From assembly GCA_937922435.1 (NCBI GenBank), contig CAKZVT010000030.1:79908-143907 (forward strand): 64,000 nucleotides of DNA, read 5' to 3'. Origin of the DNA: an uncultured Prevotella sp. GTDB lineage: Bacteria > Bacteroidota > Bacteroidia > Bacteroidales > Bacteroidaceae. Numbering within the stretch: the stretch's first letter is position 1; each line of letters begins with the position of its first letter. The position numbers were made by a program, and so were the translations under genes. The notes under the pieces are model-generated. The model had not been told where the DNA came from. It searched no databases and was given only the letters and a program-made list of their open reading frames with translations. Positions 1 to 11,307 of this stretch are shown piece after piece.

Positions 1-1835
1 ACGATACCACTACAACCCACACTTGGACAGACTCCTATCCCTATAGCAGCATCAGCATATTCGCCCTCCATCCGCAGTTCGCCGACTTTAACGCGTTGCC
101 GCAAATCGAGGACGAGGCGTTGAGAAGCAAGTTCGAGAGTCTGCGGCAGGAGCTTAACGCGCTGCCGAAAATCGACTACGAGCGTGTCAACTACGCCAAG
201 ATTGAATACTTGCAGGTGCTCTACAAGCAGGAGGGCAAGGCCGTGCTGGCATCTTCCGACTTCAAGGCTTTCTTCGATGAGGAGGCCCACTGGCTTGTGC
301 CTTACGCCCAGTATTGCACCCTGCGCGAGAAGTATGGTACGGCCGACTTCGCCACTTGGCCCGACCACAACCACTTTGACGAGGCCGAGCGCAAGGCTCT
401 TTCCAATCCGCGCACGGCGGCCTACAAGCAGGTGGCGTTCTATTACTACGTGCAGTTCGTGCTTAACCGCCAGATGGCCGACGCCCATGCGTACGCACGC
501 TCTAAGGGAGTAGTGCTCAAGGGCGACATACCCATCGGCGTCGACCGCCACGGAGCTGACGTATGGCAGGAGCCGCGCTACTTCAACCTCAACGGACAGG
601 CCGGTGCTCCGCCCGACGATTTCTCCGTGAACGGCCAGAACTGGGGGCTTCCCACCTATAACTGGGACGAGATGCTCAAGGACGGTTGCCGCTGGTGGAT
701 ACGCCGTTTCGCCAACATGGCCAAGTTCTTCGACGCTTACCGCATAGACCATGTGCTCGGTTTCTTCCGCATTTGGGAAATCCCCATCCACTCCGTACAC
801 GGCCTTTTGGGCCAGTTCTCGCCGGCCCTCGGCATGACGAGGGAGGAAATAGAGGCTTACGGCCTGCACTTCCAGGAGGAGCTGTTCACCGAGCCTTTCA
901 TCACCGACTGGGTGCTTGAGCGCATGTTCGGAGAGCGTGCCGCCATGGTGCGCGACACGTATCTTGTGCCCACTCACGACGGGCGTTACCGCATGAGGCC
1001 CGAGTTTGACACCCAGCGCAAGGTCGAAGCCGCCTTCGCCGACAAGACTTCGCAGGACGAACTCAACCTGCGTGACGGCCTGTACGCTCTCATCAGCGAC
1101 GTGCTCTTCGTCCGCGACCACCGCGACCCGCACAAGTTCCACCCGAGGATTTCCGTCCAGTTCGACTTCATCTACGAGTCCCTGTACGACAGCGACAAGT
1201 ACCTTTTCAATAAAATCTACAACGATTACTACTACCGCCGCAACAACCAGTTCTGGTATCGGGAGGCGATGAACAAGCTGCCGAAGATTGTCGAGGCTAC
1301 GCGTATGCTCGTATGCGCCGAAGACTTGGGCATGGTGCCCGACTGTGTGTCGTGGGTTATGAACGAGCTTAAAATCCTAAGCCTCGAAATCCAGTCGATG
1401 CCCAAAGACCCGAACGTGCGCTTCGGCGTGCTCTCGCACAACCCTTACCGCTCCGTCTGCACAATTTCCAGCCACGATACGCCCACGATGCGCCAGTGGT
1501 GGGACGAAGACCCGGCGCGCACCCAGGACTATTTCAACAATGTGTTGCAGAAATATGGCGCCGCGCCTCATCCCCTTCCGGGCTGGCTCGCACGCGACAT
1601 TGTGTCGCGCCACCTGCTCTGTCCGTCGATGCTTTGCATCATCGCTCTGCAAGACTGGCTTGCAATCGACGAGAACATACGCCTCGCCGACGCCGACGCC
1701 GAGCGCATAAACGTACCGTCCAACCCACGTCACTACTGGCGTTACAGGATGCACCTCAATCTGGAAGACCTTATAGCGAACCATGAGTTCAGCCAGAACG
1801 TCACCGACCTGGTGCGCGAGAGCGGGCGAATGTAG
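1..1835 (+). CDS. malQ: 4-alpha-glucanotransferase (amylomaltase), 3' part
   Basis: The reading frame is open from position 3, so the gene begins upstream of the window and the first in-frame TTG near 96 is not its start. The product transfers alpha-1,4-glucan segments between maltodextrins and would act in cytoplasmic starch/maltose use. GH77 motifs are visible in order: the nucleophile region YRIDHVLGFFRIW (about 737-775), the acid/base region CAEDLGMVPD (about 1315-1345) and the third carboxylate region SSHDTPTMRQWW (about 1470-1500). Bacteroidetes MalQ proteins are around 900 residues with N-terminal starch-binding domains, so roughly one third is missing here. It is followed after 42 bp by the GH97 gene on the same strand, which suggests one transcription unit. 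Confidence 0.93.
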   Translation, partial: DTTTTHTWTDSYPYSSISIFALHPQFADFNALPQIEDEALRSKFESLRQELNALPKIDYERVNYAKIEYLQVLYKQEGKAVLASSDFKAFFDEEAHWLVPYAQYCTLREKYGTADFATWPDHNHFDEAERKALSNPRTAAYKQVAFYYYVQFVLNRQMADAHAYARSKGVVLKGDIPIGVDRHGADVWQEPRYFNLNGQAGAPPDDFSVNGQNWGLPTYNWDEMLKDGCRWWIRRFANMAKFFDAYRIDHVLGFFRIWEIPIHSVHGLLGQFSPALGMTREEIEAYGLHFQEELFTEPFITDWVLERMFGERAAMVRDTYLVPTHDGRYRMRPEFDTQRKVEAAFADKTSQDELNLRDGLYALISDVLFVRDHRDPHKFHPRISVQFDFIYESLYDSDKYLFNKIYNDYYYRRNNQFWYREAMNKLPKIVEATRMLVCAEDLGMVPDCVSWVMNELKILSLEIQSMPKDPNVRFGVLSHNPYRSVCTISSHDTPTMRQWWDEDPARTQDYFNNVLQKYGAAPHPLPGWLARDIVSRHLLCPSMLCIIALQDWLAIDENIRLADADAERINVPSNPRHYWRYRMHLNLEDLIANHEFSQNVTDLVRESGRM

Positions 1836-1874
1836 GCCGAATGGATATTCTTGAAATAAAAATAAAAACCTTAA

Positions 1875-4004
<2,130 letters not shown>

Positions 4005-4010
4005 TTTGTA

Positions 4011-4089
4011 AAAGACGGTCTTTCGCACGGCGAAAGACCGTCTTTTACCTTACGAAAGGCCACCTTTTGCAGGCCAAAAGACGGCCTTT
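4011..4089. repeat. 22-bp phased palindromic array, 4 units (array 1)
   Basis: Four 13-bp cores of the type AAAGRCSGYCTTT start at 4011, 4033, 4055 and 4077, exactly 22 bp apart. The array lies 6 bp after the susB stop codon and 43 bp before the pullulanase start, so it would be transcribed within the starch operon. Confidence 0.9.
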
Positions 4090-4131
4090 TGCAAAACGCT
4101 GGAATACAAGACGTTACGAAACTGATAAATA

Positions 4132-6123
4132 ATGACTGATATGAAGATTACAAACATGTTGCTTGCAGGCTTCCTTTCGCTGGCTATGGCTCAAGAAGCT
4201 GTTGCGCAAGAAGCGGCCACGCGCATGGCGCGTAAGCCCAAAGCGCCTGTGGCTGAAAGGCCGGTCTCGCTGTTCCGCTTCGCCGACGAGGTAAACTATT
4301 CGCCCAAGCAGACCACCTTCAAGCTGTTCGCCCCGAAGGACGCGGAGAGCGTCACGCTCAGCATCTACGCCGAAGGGCAGGGCGGCAAGCCGTTGCAAGA
4401 GATGATGATGTCCTATTCAAGTGCCGGATATTACACCGCCACGCTCGACGGCGACTGGAAAGGCAAGTTCTACACGTTCGACACCGGGCGCGGCGAATGC
4501 CCGGGAGTGTTCGCCAAGGCCGTAGGAGTGAACGGACAGAGGGGCGCAATCGTCGACCTCGACGAGACCAATCCCGAGGGCTGGGACACCGACCGCATCA
4601 CCGAAAAGGTGAAGATGACCGACCTCGTGATTTACGAGATGCACCACCGCGACTTCTCCATCGACCCGTCGTCGGGGCTGAAGTACAAGGGAAAGTTCCT
4701 CGCCCTGACCGAGCAGAAGGCCATAGACCACCTGAAACGGCTCGGCGTCAACGCCGTACACATACTGCCGTCATACGACTATGCGTCAGTTGACGAGACG
4801 AAGTTGGACACGCCCCAATACAACTGGGGCTACGACCCGTTGAACTACAACGTGCCTGAAGGCTCGTATTCAACCGACCCTTACAACCCTACAACGCGCA
4901 TACGCGAGTTCAAAGAGATGGTGCGCGCCCTGCACAAGGCCGGCATCCGCGTAATCCTCGACGTGGTTTACAACCATACTTTCAACATTGATGGCAGCAA
5001 TTTCCAGCGTACTTATCCTGACGTTTTCTACCGCAAGACCGCCGACGGCAAGTGGTCTGACGGCTCGGGATGCGGCAACGAGACCGCAAGCGAGCTTGAC
5101 CCCATGCGCAACTTCATGCTCCAGTCCATGCGTTACTGGGTTGACGAGTACCACATCGACGGCTTCCGTGTAGACCTGATGGGCGTGCACGACATCGAGA
5201 CAATGAACAGAATACGCCGCATGTTCGACCTTACCTTCCCCGCAACGTTCATCTACGGCGAGGGTTGGAGTGCAGGGGCGTGCGCCTATCCGGTGGAAAA
5301 GCTTGCCGTGAAGGCCAACATGCGTAAGACACCCGGCATCGCAGCCTTCGGCGACGAGATGCGCGACGCGCTGCGCGGCCCGTTCAGCGACGACACCAAG
5401 GGCGCGTTCATAGCCGGCCTGCCGGGCAATGAGGAGAGCCTGAAGTTCGGCATCGCCGGGGCAATAAGCCATCCGCAGGTAGACATGACGAAGGTGAACT
5501 ACAGCAAGGAGGCATGGGCTTTGCAGCCTTGGCAGGCCATAAGCTACGTCAGTTGCCATGACGACATGTGCCTTGTTGACCGCCTACGCGCCAGCATTCC
5601 CGGCATCGGGCAGGACGAACTCATACGTCTCGACCTCCTGGCGCAGACCGCCGTGTTCACGTCGCAGGGCGTTCCGTTCATCCTTTCGGGCGAAGAGATG
5701 CTGCGAGACAAGAAGGGCGTGCACAACAGTTTCAACTCCCCTGACAGCATCAACCGTCTGGATTGGACTAATTTGGAGAAATATCCGCAGGTGTTCAGCT
5801 ATTACAGCAACCTCATTTCCATGCGAAAGAACCACCCGGCGTTCCGCCTCGGCGATGCTGAATGCGTGCGCAAGCACCTTGAGTTCCTGCCCGTGCAGGA
5901 CTGCCTCGTGGCCTTCCGCCTGAAGGGCAACCCCAAGGGCGACTCCTGGAAGAACATAACCGTAATATTGAACTCCGCCAAACAGGCGCGCAGCGTTGAC
6001 ATTCCGATGGGCAACTACACCGTAGTCTGTCGCGACGGGGTAATCAACGAGGCCGGACTCGGCACCGTAACAGGCTCTCAAGTCAGCGTTCCGGCGCAGT
6101 CGGCGGTAATATTGCATGAATAA
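4132..6123 (+). CDS. pulA: Type I pullulanase (GH13_14), secreted
   Basis: The 663-residue product begins with a signal peptide; a second ATG at 4141 is an equally good start. A CBM48-like domain occupies about residues 45-125. The GH13 barrel carries the type I pullulanase signature YNWGYDP (about residue 230), region I DVVYNHT (about 277), region II DGFRVDLMG with the nucleophilic Asp (about 348), region III YGEGW with the acid/base Glu (about 377) and region IV SCHDD (about 474). It cleaves alpha-1,6 branch points in starch or pullulan, complementing the alpha-1,4 enzymes on each side. The gap to the next gene is 14 bp, so translation is probably coupled in one operon. Confidence 0.93.
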   Translation: MTDMKITNMLLAGFLSLAMAQEAVAQEAATRMARKPKAPVAERPVSLFRFADEVNYSPKQTTFKLFAPKDAESVTLSIYAEGQGGKPLQEMMMSYSSAGYYTATLDGDWKGKFYTFDTGRGECPGVFAKAVGVNGQRGAIVDLDETNPEGWDTDRITEKVKMTDLVIYEMHHRDFSIDPSSGLKYKGKFLALTEQKAIDHLKRLGVNAVHILPSYDYASVDETKLDTPQYNWGYDPLNYNVPEGSYSTDPYNPTTRIREFKEMVRALHKAGIRVILDVVYNHTFNIDGSNFQRTYPDVFYRKTADGKWSDGSGCGNETASELDPMRNFMLQSMRYWVDEYHIDGFRVDLMGVHDIETMNRIRRMFDLTFPATFIYGEGWSAGACAYPVEKLAVKANMRKTPGIAAFGDEMRDALRGPFSDDTKGAFIAGLPGNEESLKFGIAGAISHPQVDMTKVNYSKEAWALQPWQAISYVSCHDDMCLVDRLRASIPGIGQDELIRLDLLAQTAVFTSQGVPFILSGEEMLRDKKGVHNSFNSPDSINRLDWTNLEKYPQVFSYYSNLISMRKNHPAFRLGDAECVRKHLEFLPVQDCLVAFRLKGNPKGDSWKNITVILNSAKQARSVDIPMGNYTVVCRDGVINEAGLGTVTGSQVSVPAQSAVILHE

Positions 6124-6137
6124 AAAACAGTCACAAT

Positions 6138-8030
6138 ATGAAAAAACTTCTTTTATCTTTAAGTCTGATTTTAAGCGTTATGGCAATCAACGCGGCGGTC
6201 AAGGTTGACCGCATCGACCCTACCAACTGGTTTGTCGGCATGAAGAACCCGTCGCTCCAGCTGATGGTTTACGGCGAAGGAATAGGCTCCGCCGACGTGA
6301 CAACCGACTATGCAGGCGTGCGTGTGGACAGCATCGTGCGCGTAGACAGTCCCAACTACCTGCTCGTTTACCTCAATCTGGAGGGCGCGCAGCCAGGAGA
6401 GATGACCCTTGAGTTCAAGAATGGCAAGGCGAAGAAGAAGGTCAAGTACGAGCTTAAGGCGCGCGAGAAGCGCGGAGAGGAGCGCATGGGCTTCACCAAC
6501 GCCGACGTTCTGTACATGCTTATGCCCGACCGCTTCGCCGACGGAGACCCTACTAACAACCAAGTCAAGGGCTTGTACCCTTACATCATCGACCGTTCGC
6601 AGCCCAGCCTGCGCCACGGCGGCGACCTGGAGGGCATCCGCCAGCACCTCGATTACTTCAAGGAGCTGGGCGTTACGGCTCTTTGGTTCACCCCGGTGCT
6701 TGAAAATAATTCGCCTGACTCCAACGGCAGCAGCTCGTATCACGGCTACGCTACGACCGACTATTACCGTGTTGACCCGCGTTTCGGCACCAACGACGAG
6801 TACAAACGCCTCTGCGACGAGGCTCACTCGAAAGGTCTGAAGGTTGTGATGGACATGATTTTCAACCACTGCGGCTTCGAACACCCGTGGGTTGCCGACA
6901 TGCCGACGAAGGATTGGCTAAATACGCCGGAGTGGCTTGCAGCACGCAAGGACAAGACAAAGCCCGAAGTGAACGACAAGTACCTGCAAACCACGTACAA
7001 GCTGACACCAATCGTTGACCCGTATGCCAGCCAGGTGGACTTCAAAGAGACTGTTGACGGATGGTTTGTGCCGACAATGCCCGACCTGAACCAGAAGAAT
7101 CCGCACGTGATGACTTACCTCATACAGAACAGCGAGTGGTGGATTGAGACCGTGGGCATCGACGGCATCCGCATGGACACTTACCCGTATGCCGACGCCG
7201 ACGGCATGGCAAGGTGGATGAAGACGCTCAATGATGAGTACCCCAACTTCAATGTGGTGGGCGAAACTTGGGTTACGGAGCCTGCATACACCGCCGCTTG
7301 GCAGAAGGACAGCAAGCTCTCGAAGAGCAACAGCTATCTCGGCACGGTGATGGACTTCAGCTTCTACGACAAAATCAACCAGGCGAAGCGCGAGGACACC
7401 GACGGTTTCTCCACGGGAATGAACCGCATTTACAACAACTTTGTGTACGACTATCTCTATCCCAACCCGTCAAGCGTGATGGCGTTCGTCGAGAACCATG
7501 ACACCGACCGCTTCCTCGGCAACGGCAAGGACACAACAGCGCTGAAGCAGGCGTTGGCAATCCTGCTCACCGTAAACCGCATTCCGCAGCTGTATTACGG
7601 CACGGAGGTGCTGATGAACGGCACCAAGGAGGTTACCGACGGCAACGTGCGCAAGGACTTCCCGGGTGGTTTTCCGGGCGACGAGCGCAGCGCTTTCACA
7701 GCCGAAGGCCGCACACGGGCGGAGAACGCGATGTTTACCTGGTTGAGCAAACTGCTCCACTGGCGTCAGGGCAACGACGTAATAGTTAAGGGAAAGCAGA
7801 CCCAGTTCATACCGTTCAACGGCGTTTACGTCATCGCACGCCAGTATAACGGCAAGACGGCCATGACCGTTGTCAACGGCACACGCAAGCCCGCGCAGCT
7901 CGCCGTGAAGCGTTACGCCGAGGTAATAGGCGCGAAGACCACGGCCAAGGACGTACTTACGGGTAAGACCGTGCAGCTTACAAGCGACGTGGAGCTGACT
8001 CCGCGCGGCGTGATGATACTCGAATTCTAA
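6138..8030 (+). CDS. susA: Neopullulanase / alpha-amylase (GH13), SusA-like
   Basis: This 630-residue protein has a signal peptide (ending near NAA, residue 20) and an N-terminal beta-sandwich of the cyclomaltodextrinase type (about 20-115). A GH13 barrel follows with DMIFNHCG (about residue 239), GIRMDTYPYAD containing the nucleophile (about 347), GETWV (about 375) and FVENHDTDR (about 452). A short C-terminal beta domain ends the protein. The length and order match SusA-type periplasmic neopullulanases, which hydrolyse pullulan and malto-oligosaccharides. It is the last gene of the starch cluster in this window; no SusC, SusD or SusR homologue is visible, so they would lie upstream or elsewhere. 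Confidence 0.92.
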   Translation: MKKLLLSLSLILSVMAINAAVKVDRIDPTNWFVGMKNPSLQLMVYGEGIGSADVTTDYAGVRVDSIVRVDSPNYLLVYLNLEGAQPGEMTLEFKNGKAKKKVKYELKAREKRGEERMGFTNADVLYMLMPDRFADGDPTNNQVKGLYPYIIDRSQPSLRHGGDLEGIRQHLDYFKELGVTALWFTPVLENNSPDSNGSSSYHGYATTDYYRVDPRFGTNDEYKRLCDEAHSKGLKVVMDMIFNHCGFEHPWVADMPTKDWLNTPEWLAARKDKTKPEVNDKYLQTTYKLTPIVDPYASQVDFKETVDGWFVPTMPDLNQKNPHVMTYLIQNSEWWIETVGIDGIRMDTYPYADADGMARWMKTLNDEYPNFNVVGETWVTEPAYTAAWQKDSKLSKSNSYLGTVMDFSFYDKINQAKREDTDGFSTGMNRIYNNFVYDYLYPNPSSVMAFVENHDTDRFLGNGKDTTALKQALAILLTVNRIPQLYYGTEVLMNGTKEVTDGNVRKDFPGGFPGDERSAFTAEGRTRAENAMFTWLSKLLHWRQGNDVIVKGKQTQFIPFNGVYVIARQYNGKTAMTVVNGTRKPAQLAVKRYAEVIGAKTTAKDVLTGKTVQLTSDVELTPRGVMILEF

Positions 8031-8037
8031 AGTTACT

Positions 8038-8209
8038 TTTAGAAGTTAAAGGAGTTAAAGAAGTTATCGCTCCCTTCGGTCGCTAAGAAGTTAAAGACAT
8101 TACTTTTGTCAGCAGACAAGCAGTCAGTGACAAGTAGACAAGGCATTTGTCTTTAACTTCTTAGCGACCGAAGGGAGCGATAACTTCTTTAACTCCTTTA
8201 ACTTCTAAA
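8038..8209. repeat. Long inverted repeat, 62-bp arms (GAAGTTAAAG family)
   Basis: The arms 8038-8099 and 8148-8209 are reverse complements without a visible mismatch and enclose a 48-bp loop. They are built from GAAGTTAAAG-like steps plus a GATAACTTC/GAAGTTATC segment with TCCCTTCGGTCGC. The element fills the spacer between the convergent susA and 8238 genes and could fold as a very stable bidirectional hairpin. A related element is at 20580-20716. Confidence 0.9.
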
Positions 8210-8237
8210 CAGAACTCCTTTAACTTCTAATAAATTC

Positions 8238-9176
8238 TTACTTCTTTTTAAGCACAAGTCCGTCGTTCACGTAGCAGTCGCCGAACTCGCTGCCGTCGGT
8301 CAGCGTCACGTCGCTCACCGTCAGCGTATTTTTTGCCGGGTCAACGGTCAGCGTCGCGGTGTAGATATGGCCGTCGCGGCTGCTCACGAAGGTGATGCCG
8401 GCCTTGTTGCCGTTGGGGTTGCAGGCCGTGATAGAGCAGTCGTCAACCCTGTCTCCGTATCCGACGTGTATCATTCCGTAACACTTTATGTCATTATAGT
8501 CGGCGTCAGTGCCGTTGACAGTCATGCCGTACAAGTCGAGTTCGGCCTTCGCCTCGAAGCCGTTGCCTGTCGCCGTCCACACACCCTTGAACGGTTTAGC
8601 CCCTGCCGTAGCGTCTGCCGTCCGCGCCGGGATTGGTACGTTGCGCAGCTCGATGAAGCGGTCAACGTATCCGTCAGCCCCCTCGTGCGTCCTTGTGCGC
8701 AGCTGTAGCAGGCTCATTGTAGTGCCGCCTTCGGGCAGGTCGAACAGCGCGTAGGTACACCTTACCGGCACGCCAGGCTCGAAGTCGAAGTCGCCGTTGC
8801 CCACGGTGGTGAGGTTCTTGCCCACAAAGCTACGGCTGGCGTACTCGTTGCCGTCGCCGTCAAAGGTCTTCATCTTGTTGAAGTCGTACACGCGCACCGT
8901 CTTGTCGCCCGTATTGGTGACGATGATGTCAACGCCGCAGAAGTCCTTTTGCCACGTCACACCCTTGTAATCGACGCTGAAGCCCGGCAGTCTGTTCACG
9001 ATTTTAACGCCGGCCACGGTCTTGGTCTGTGCCGTCTCTTTATTCTTTGACGACGGCGTGTCGAGCAGTTTGGCAGCAGCCTTGCCCAATTTCTTGAAAA
9101 ACTGCGCCTCCGCCTGTTGCGGCGTGAAGGCTAAAATGGCCATTACGGCCAAGGCCGCGATGCTTGTTCTGTTCAT
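8238..9176 (-). CDS. Secreted protein of unknown function
   Basis: I do not recognise the family. The 312-residue product has a signal peptide cleaved near AEAQ (about residue 25), then a short amphipathic segment (FFKKLGKAAAKLL) and a mostly beta-rich body. The middle part (about 60-160) reads like an extracellular beta-sandwich with phrases such as VDIIVTNTGDKTVRVYDF. The C-terminal part (about 195-310) is a second beta-rich domain. There are few cysteines and no catalytic motif I can name. It has its own promoter with both Bacteroidetes boxes (9226-9257) and is convergent with the starch operon. Alternatives include a periplasmic binding or adhesion module. Confidence 0.8.
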   Translation of the reverse strand: MNRTSIAALAVMAILAFTPQQAEAQFFKKLGKAAAKLLDTPSSKNKETAQTKTVAGVKIVNRLPGFSVDYKGVTWQKDFCGVDIIVTNTGDKTVRVYDFNKMKTFDGDGNEYASRSFVGKNLTTVGNGDFDFEPGVPVRCTYALFDLPEGGTTMSLLQLRTRTHEGADGYVDRFIELRNVPIPARTADATAGAKPFKGVWTATGNGFEAKAELDLYGMTVNGTDADYNDIKCYGMIHVGYGDRVDDCSITACNPNGNKAGITFVSSRDGHIYTATLTVDPAKNTLTVSDVTLTDGSEFGDCYVNDGLVLKKK

Positions 9177-9225
9177 TGCAGATGTTTTTAAGGTTTATAA
9201 ATGTTAATGATTTTAATTATTGTTA

Positions 9226-9257
9226 CAAATGTAAATGATAAAAATCATACTCTCAAA
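9226..9257 (-). promoter_or_regulatory. Promoter of the 8238-9176 gene
   Basis: On the minus strand, TTTG (9257-9254), a 20-bp spacer and TACATTTG (9233-9226) match the Bacteroidetes -33/-7 consensus, placed about 50 bp before the start codon. Confidence 0.7.
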
Positions 9258-9385
9258 TTACCCCTCCCCCATTTGGTTTTATTTAACTTATTTTATAGTC
9301 GCTTGGCTAAAGATGACGGACCGAATGGGCCTGATAAGCCTTGTGTGACTTATGTGCTAAGGGCGAAGCGGGCAGGGTACGGCGT

Positions 9386-9419
9386 GCTCCCTCCCTTCGG
9401 GAGGGTAGGGGTGGGTGTT
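9386..9419 (+). repeat. CCCTCCC hairpin / G-quadruplex element, copy 1
   Basis: CTCCCTCCC-TTC-GGGAGGG followed by TAGGGGTGGGTG. The G-rich strand is +. It has four G-tracts with short loops that overlap the right arm of the hairpin. Confidence 0.85.
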
Positions 9420-9421
9420 CA

Positions 9422-9500
9422 ATAGGCGGTCTTTTGTCTTCCAAAAGACCGTCAATTGCGCGCCAATATGCCGTCTTTTACACGCTGAAAGACCGCCTTT
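9422..9500. repeat. 22-bp phased palindromic array, 4 units (array 2)
   Basis: Cores start at 9422, 9444, 9466 and 9488, exactly 22 bp apart. Two are intact and two carry the variant ATA-type left end (ATAGG, ATATG). The array touches the preceding G-rich element. The 9177-9685 spacer holds this array, the G-rich element and the two divergent promoters; I see no gene in it. Confidence 0.88.
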
Positions 9501-9591
9501 TACAACTCGCTGAATGTCAAGCTGTTGCGCGGCTGGATGCAAATGGGCGTTTTTTCAAGCGTTGCATGCCGGTTGTTTGGCTGAAAATTGT

Positions 9592-9599
9592 TATATTTG
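9592..9599 (+). promoter_or_regulatory. Probable -7 box for the SH3b gene
   Basis: TATATTTG fits TAnnTTTG. No well-spaced -33 box is evident. It favours translation from the ATG at 9686 over any upstream in-frame start. Confidence 0.5.
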
Positions 9600-9685
9600 C
9601 AGTCGTAGGCGTGCGGGTCAAACGCCCTTCCCGTGTGCCTGTCTGCCATGTTTCCAAGGGCTGTCCTTTATTTATACATGTTTTT

Positions 9686-10270
9686 ATGAAACGACAAATC
9701 ATCCTTACATTGTTGGCTTTTACGTTCATGTCGTGCCTTTCGGCGATGGCACAGGCAAACCGCCCGTTCTGCGGAGCGTGGACCGACGAGTCGCCCGACG
9801 GTTACTATCACCTCGTGATGGACCTCTACGGCAAGAACCTCAAGCAGCCCGACGGCAAGGGTGCGTGCTACGGATATTTGCAGATGGAGAACGACTTTGT
9901 GGCCGACTACTGGATAATCACGGGCGTGGAGAGCATGTCTGGCAACGCCTGCAAGGTGAAGTATTACAGCCTTCGGTACGGTATGCCCGGAGAGATAGAG
10001 ACGGCCGACGTGGTTTACGACCCTTCCAGCCGTTCTGTCAGCTTCGGCGATGGCTACAAGTTTACCGCCGCCCAAGCCTGCAAGCATGTCAAGATATTGA
10101 AGAGCAACGTCAATGTACGCACCGCTCCGGTAAGCGGTGCGCCAATAATGAAGGCGCAGCAGGGCAAGACTTTCGCGCTCGACGGCATCGTGGACGGCTG
10201 GTATAAGGTGAGGCTTGACGACGGGCGCACCGGCTATGTAGCATGCCAGATGGCCGAAGCGGTTAGGTGA
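9686..10270 (+). CDS. Secreted protein with C-terminal SH3b domain
   Basis: The chosen start ATG at 9686 gives a 194-residue protein with a clear signal peptide (MKRQIILTLLAFTFMSCLSAMAQ). The longer open frame upstream runs through a repeat array and lies before the likely promoter. The middle part (about 25-130) resembles a small beta-rich domain with an aromatic core (GYYHLVMDLYG, CYGYLQM). Residues about 135-190 form a bacterial SH3 domain: SNVNVRTAPVSGAPIM, then VDGWYKVRLDDGRTGYV. SH3b domains commonly bind peptidoglycan or cell-wall peptides, so an envelope role is likely. The monocistronic layout between repeats says nothing more about its job. Confidence 0.82.
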   Translation: MKRQIILTLLAFTFMSCLSAMAQANRPFCGAWTDESPDGYYHLVMDLYGKNLKQPDGKGACYGYLQMENDFVADYWIITGVESMSGNACKVKYYSLRYGMPGEIETADVVYDPSSRSVSFGDGYKFTAAQACKHVKILKSNVNVRTAPVSGAPIMKAQQGKTFALDGIVDGWYKVRLDDGRTGYVACQMAEAVR

Positions 10271-10328
10271 TGCGCCCCCGAAAACGTCCCGGCAAAGGCG
10301 TATGCCTGCGTTAAAAGGCGGCAAACAG

Positions 10329-10359
10329 TTGCACATGTCGCTTTTTTCCGTTATCTTCG
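10329..10359 (+). promoter_or_regulatory. Promoter of the lipoprotein gene
   Basis: TTG (10329-10331), a 20-bp spacer and TATCTTCG (10352-10359) resemble the Bacteroidetes consensus with one change in the -7 box. The start codon follows within 15 bp. Confidence 0.55.
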
Positions 10360-10371
10360 CAGATTGAAGAT

Positions 10372-11307
10372 ATGAGAAATCTTACGCTTGCAATATGCTT
10401 CGCGGCTGCTCTGTTGCTCTCGGCGTGCTCCAAGAAGGACGGCGGAGAGCAGGTAAGGGCGGTGTATTACTGGAGCACCGTGCTCGACATCGACACGGCC
10501 AAGACGGCCTTCCTGAAAGCCCACGGCGTGCGGAGGATGTACGTAAGGTATTTCGACGTAGTGCAGGACGACGGCGGACAGACCGTGCCCAACGCCACGC
10601 TGCGTTTCAAGACCGCCGTGCCCGAGGGACTGGAAGTAGTGCCAACGGTGTACATCGTCAACGAGTGCATGGCCGGAGACACTGTGGGGCTGGCTGAAAA
10701 GATATTCCGCCGTGTCATGCGGATGAGCGAGACTAACGGCGTAAAGGGAGTGCGAGAGTTGCAGGTGGACTGCGACTGGACGCGCCGCACGCGCTCGCGG
10801 TACTTCGGTTTCCTGCGCACGCTTGTCGCTTTGGCCAAGAGTGAAGGTATGGATGTGTCAGTTACAATACGCCTGCATCAGCTTTCGGAGGCTCCGCCGC
10901 CCGTGGAGCGCGGCGTGCTCATGATGTACAACACCGGCGACTTTACCGACATCGCGTGTCAAAAGCCCATCTTCGACATGGCCGACGCTGCTCCTTATCT
11001 GCGCCGGTTGGCCGGTTACAAGTTGCCGCTGGCCTCGGCCTACCCCATATATTCTTGGCGCATACTCTTCCGCGGCGGCAAGTACGTCGGCATAATGCAC
11101 CGCGACGACGACCTGCCCGTGCTCCCGGGCGACACCATCGTAACGCGCACTCCCTCCGTCGGAGACATACTTGATGCTGCACATGCCGTGGCCGCAAGGC
11201 GCAGGGATGCCGTGCAGGAGGTGATTTTGTTTGACCTAAGCAACCAGAACATAACCCGATATAACCCTGAAGACTATGAAAAGATTTATAATAGCAGCCC
11301 TGATTAG
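10372..11307 (+). CDS. Lipoprotein of unknown function, TIM-barrel-like
   Basis: The 311-residue product has a lipoprotein signal with lipobox LLSAC (Cys at about residue 19), so it is probably membrane-anchored. The remainder alternates beta strands and helices: VRAVYYWSTVLDID, GVRRMYVRYFDV, LEVVPTVYIVN, GVRELQVDCDWT, MDVSVTIRL and VLMMYNTGDF. This pattern resembles a glycoside-hydrolase-like TIM barrel of the DUF3142 kind, though I cannot confirm the family. Acidic residues at strand ends (VDCDW, MMYNTGD) could be catalytic, which is inference. Its 3' end overlaps the next gene by 32 bp in another frame, so the two are almost certainly co-transcribed. Confidence 0.85.
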   Translation: MRNLTLAICFAAALLLSACSKKDGGEQVRAVYYWSTVLDIDTAKTAFLKAHGVRRMYVRYFDVVQDDGGQTVPNATLRFKTAVPEGLEVVPTVYIVNECMAGDTVGLAEKIFRRVMRMSETNGVKGVRELQVDCDWTRRTRSRYFGFLRTLVALAKSEGMDVSVTIRLHQLSEAPPPVERGVLMMYNTGDFTDIACQKPIFDMADAAPYLRRLAGYKLPLASAYPIYSWRILFRGGKYVGIMHRDDDLPVLPGDTIVTRTPSVGDILDAAHAVAARRRDAVQEVILFDLSNQNITRYNPEDYEKIYNSSPD

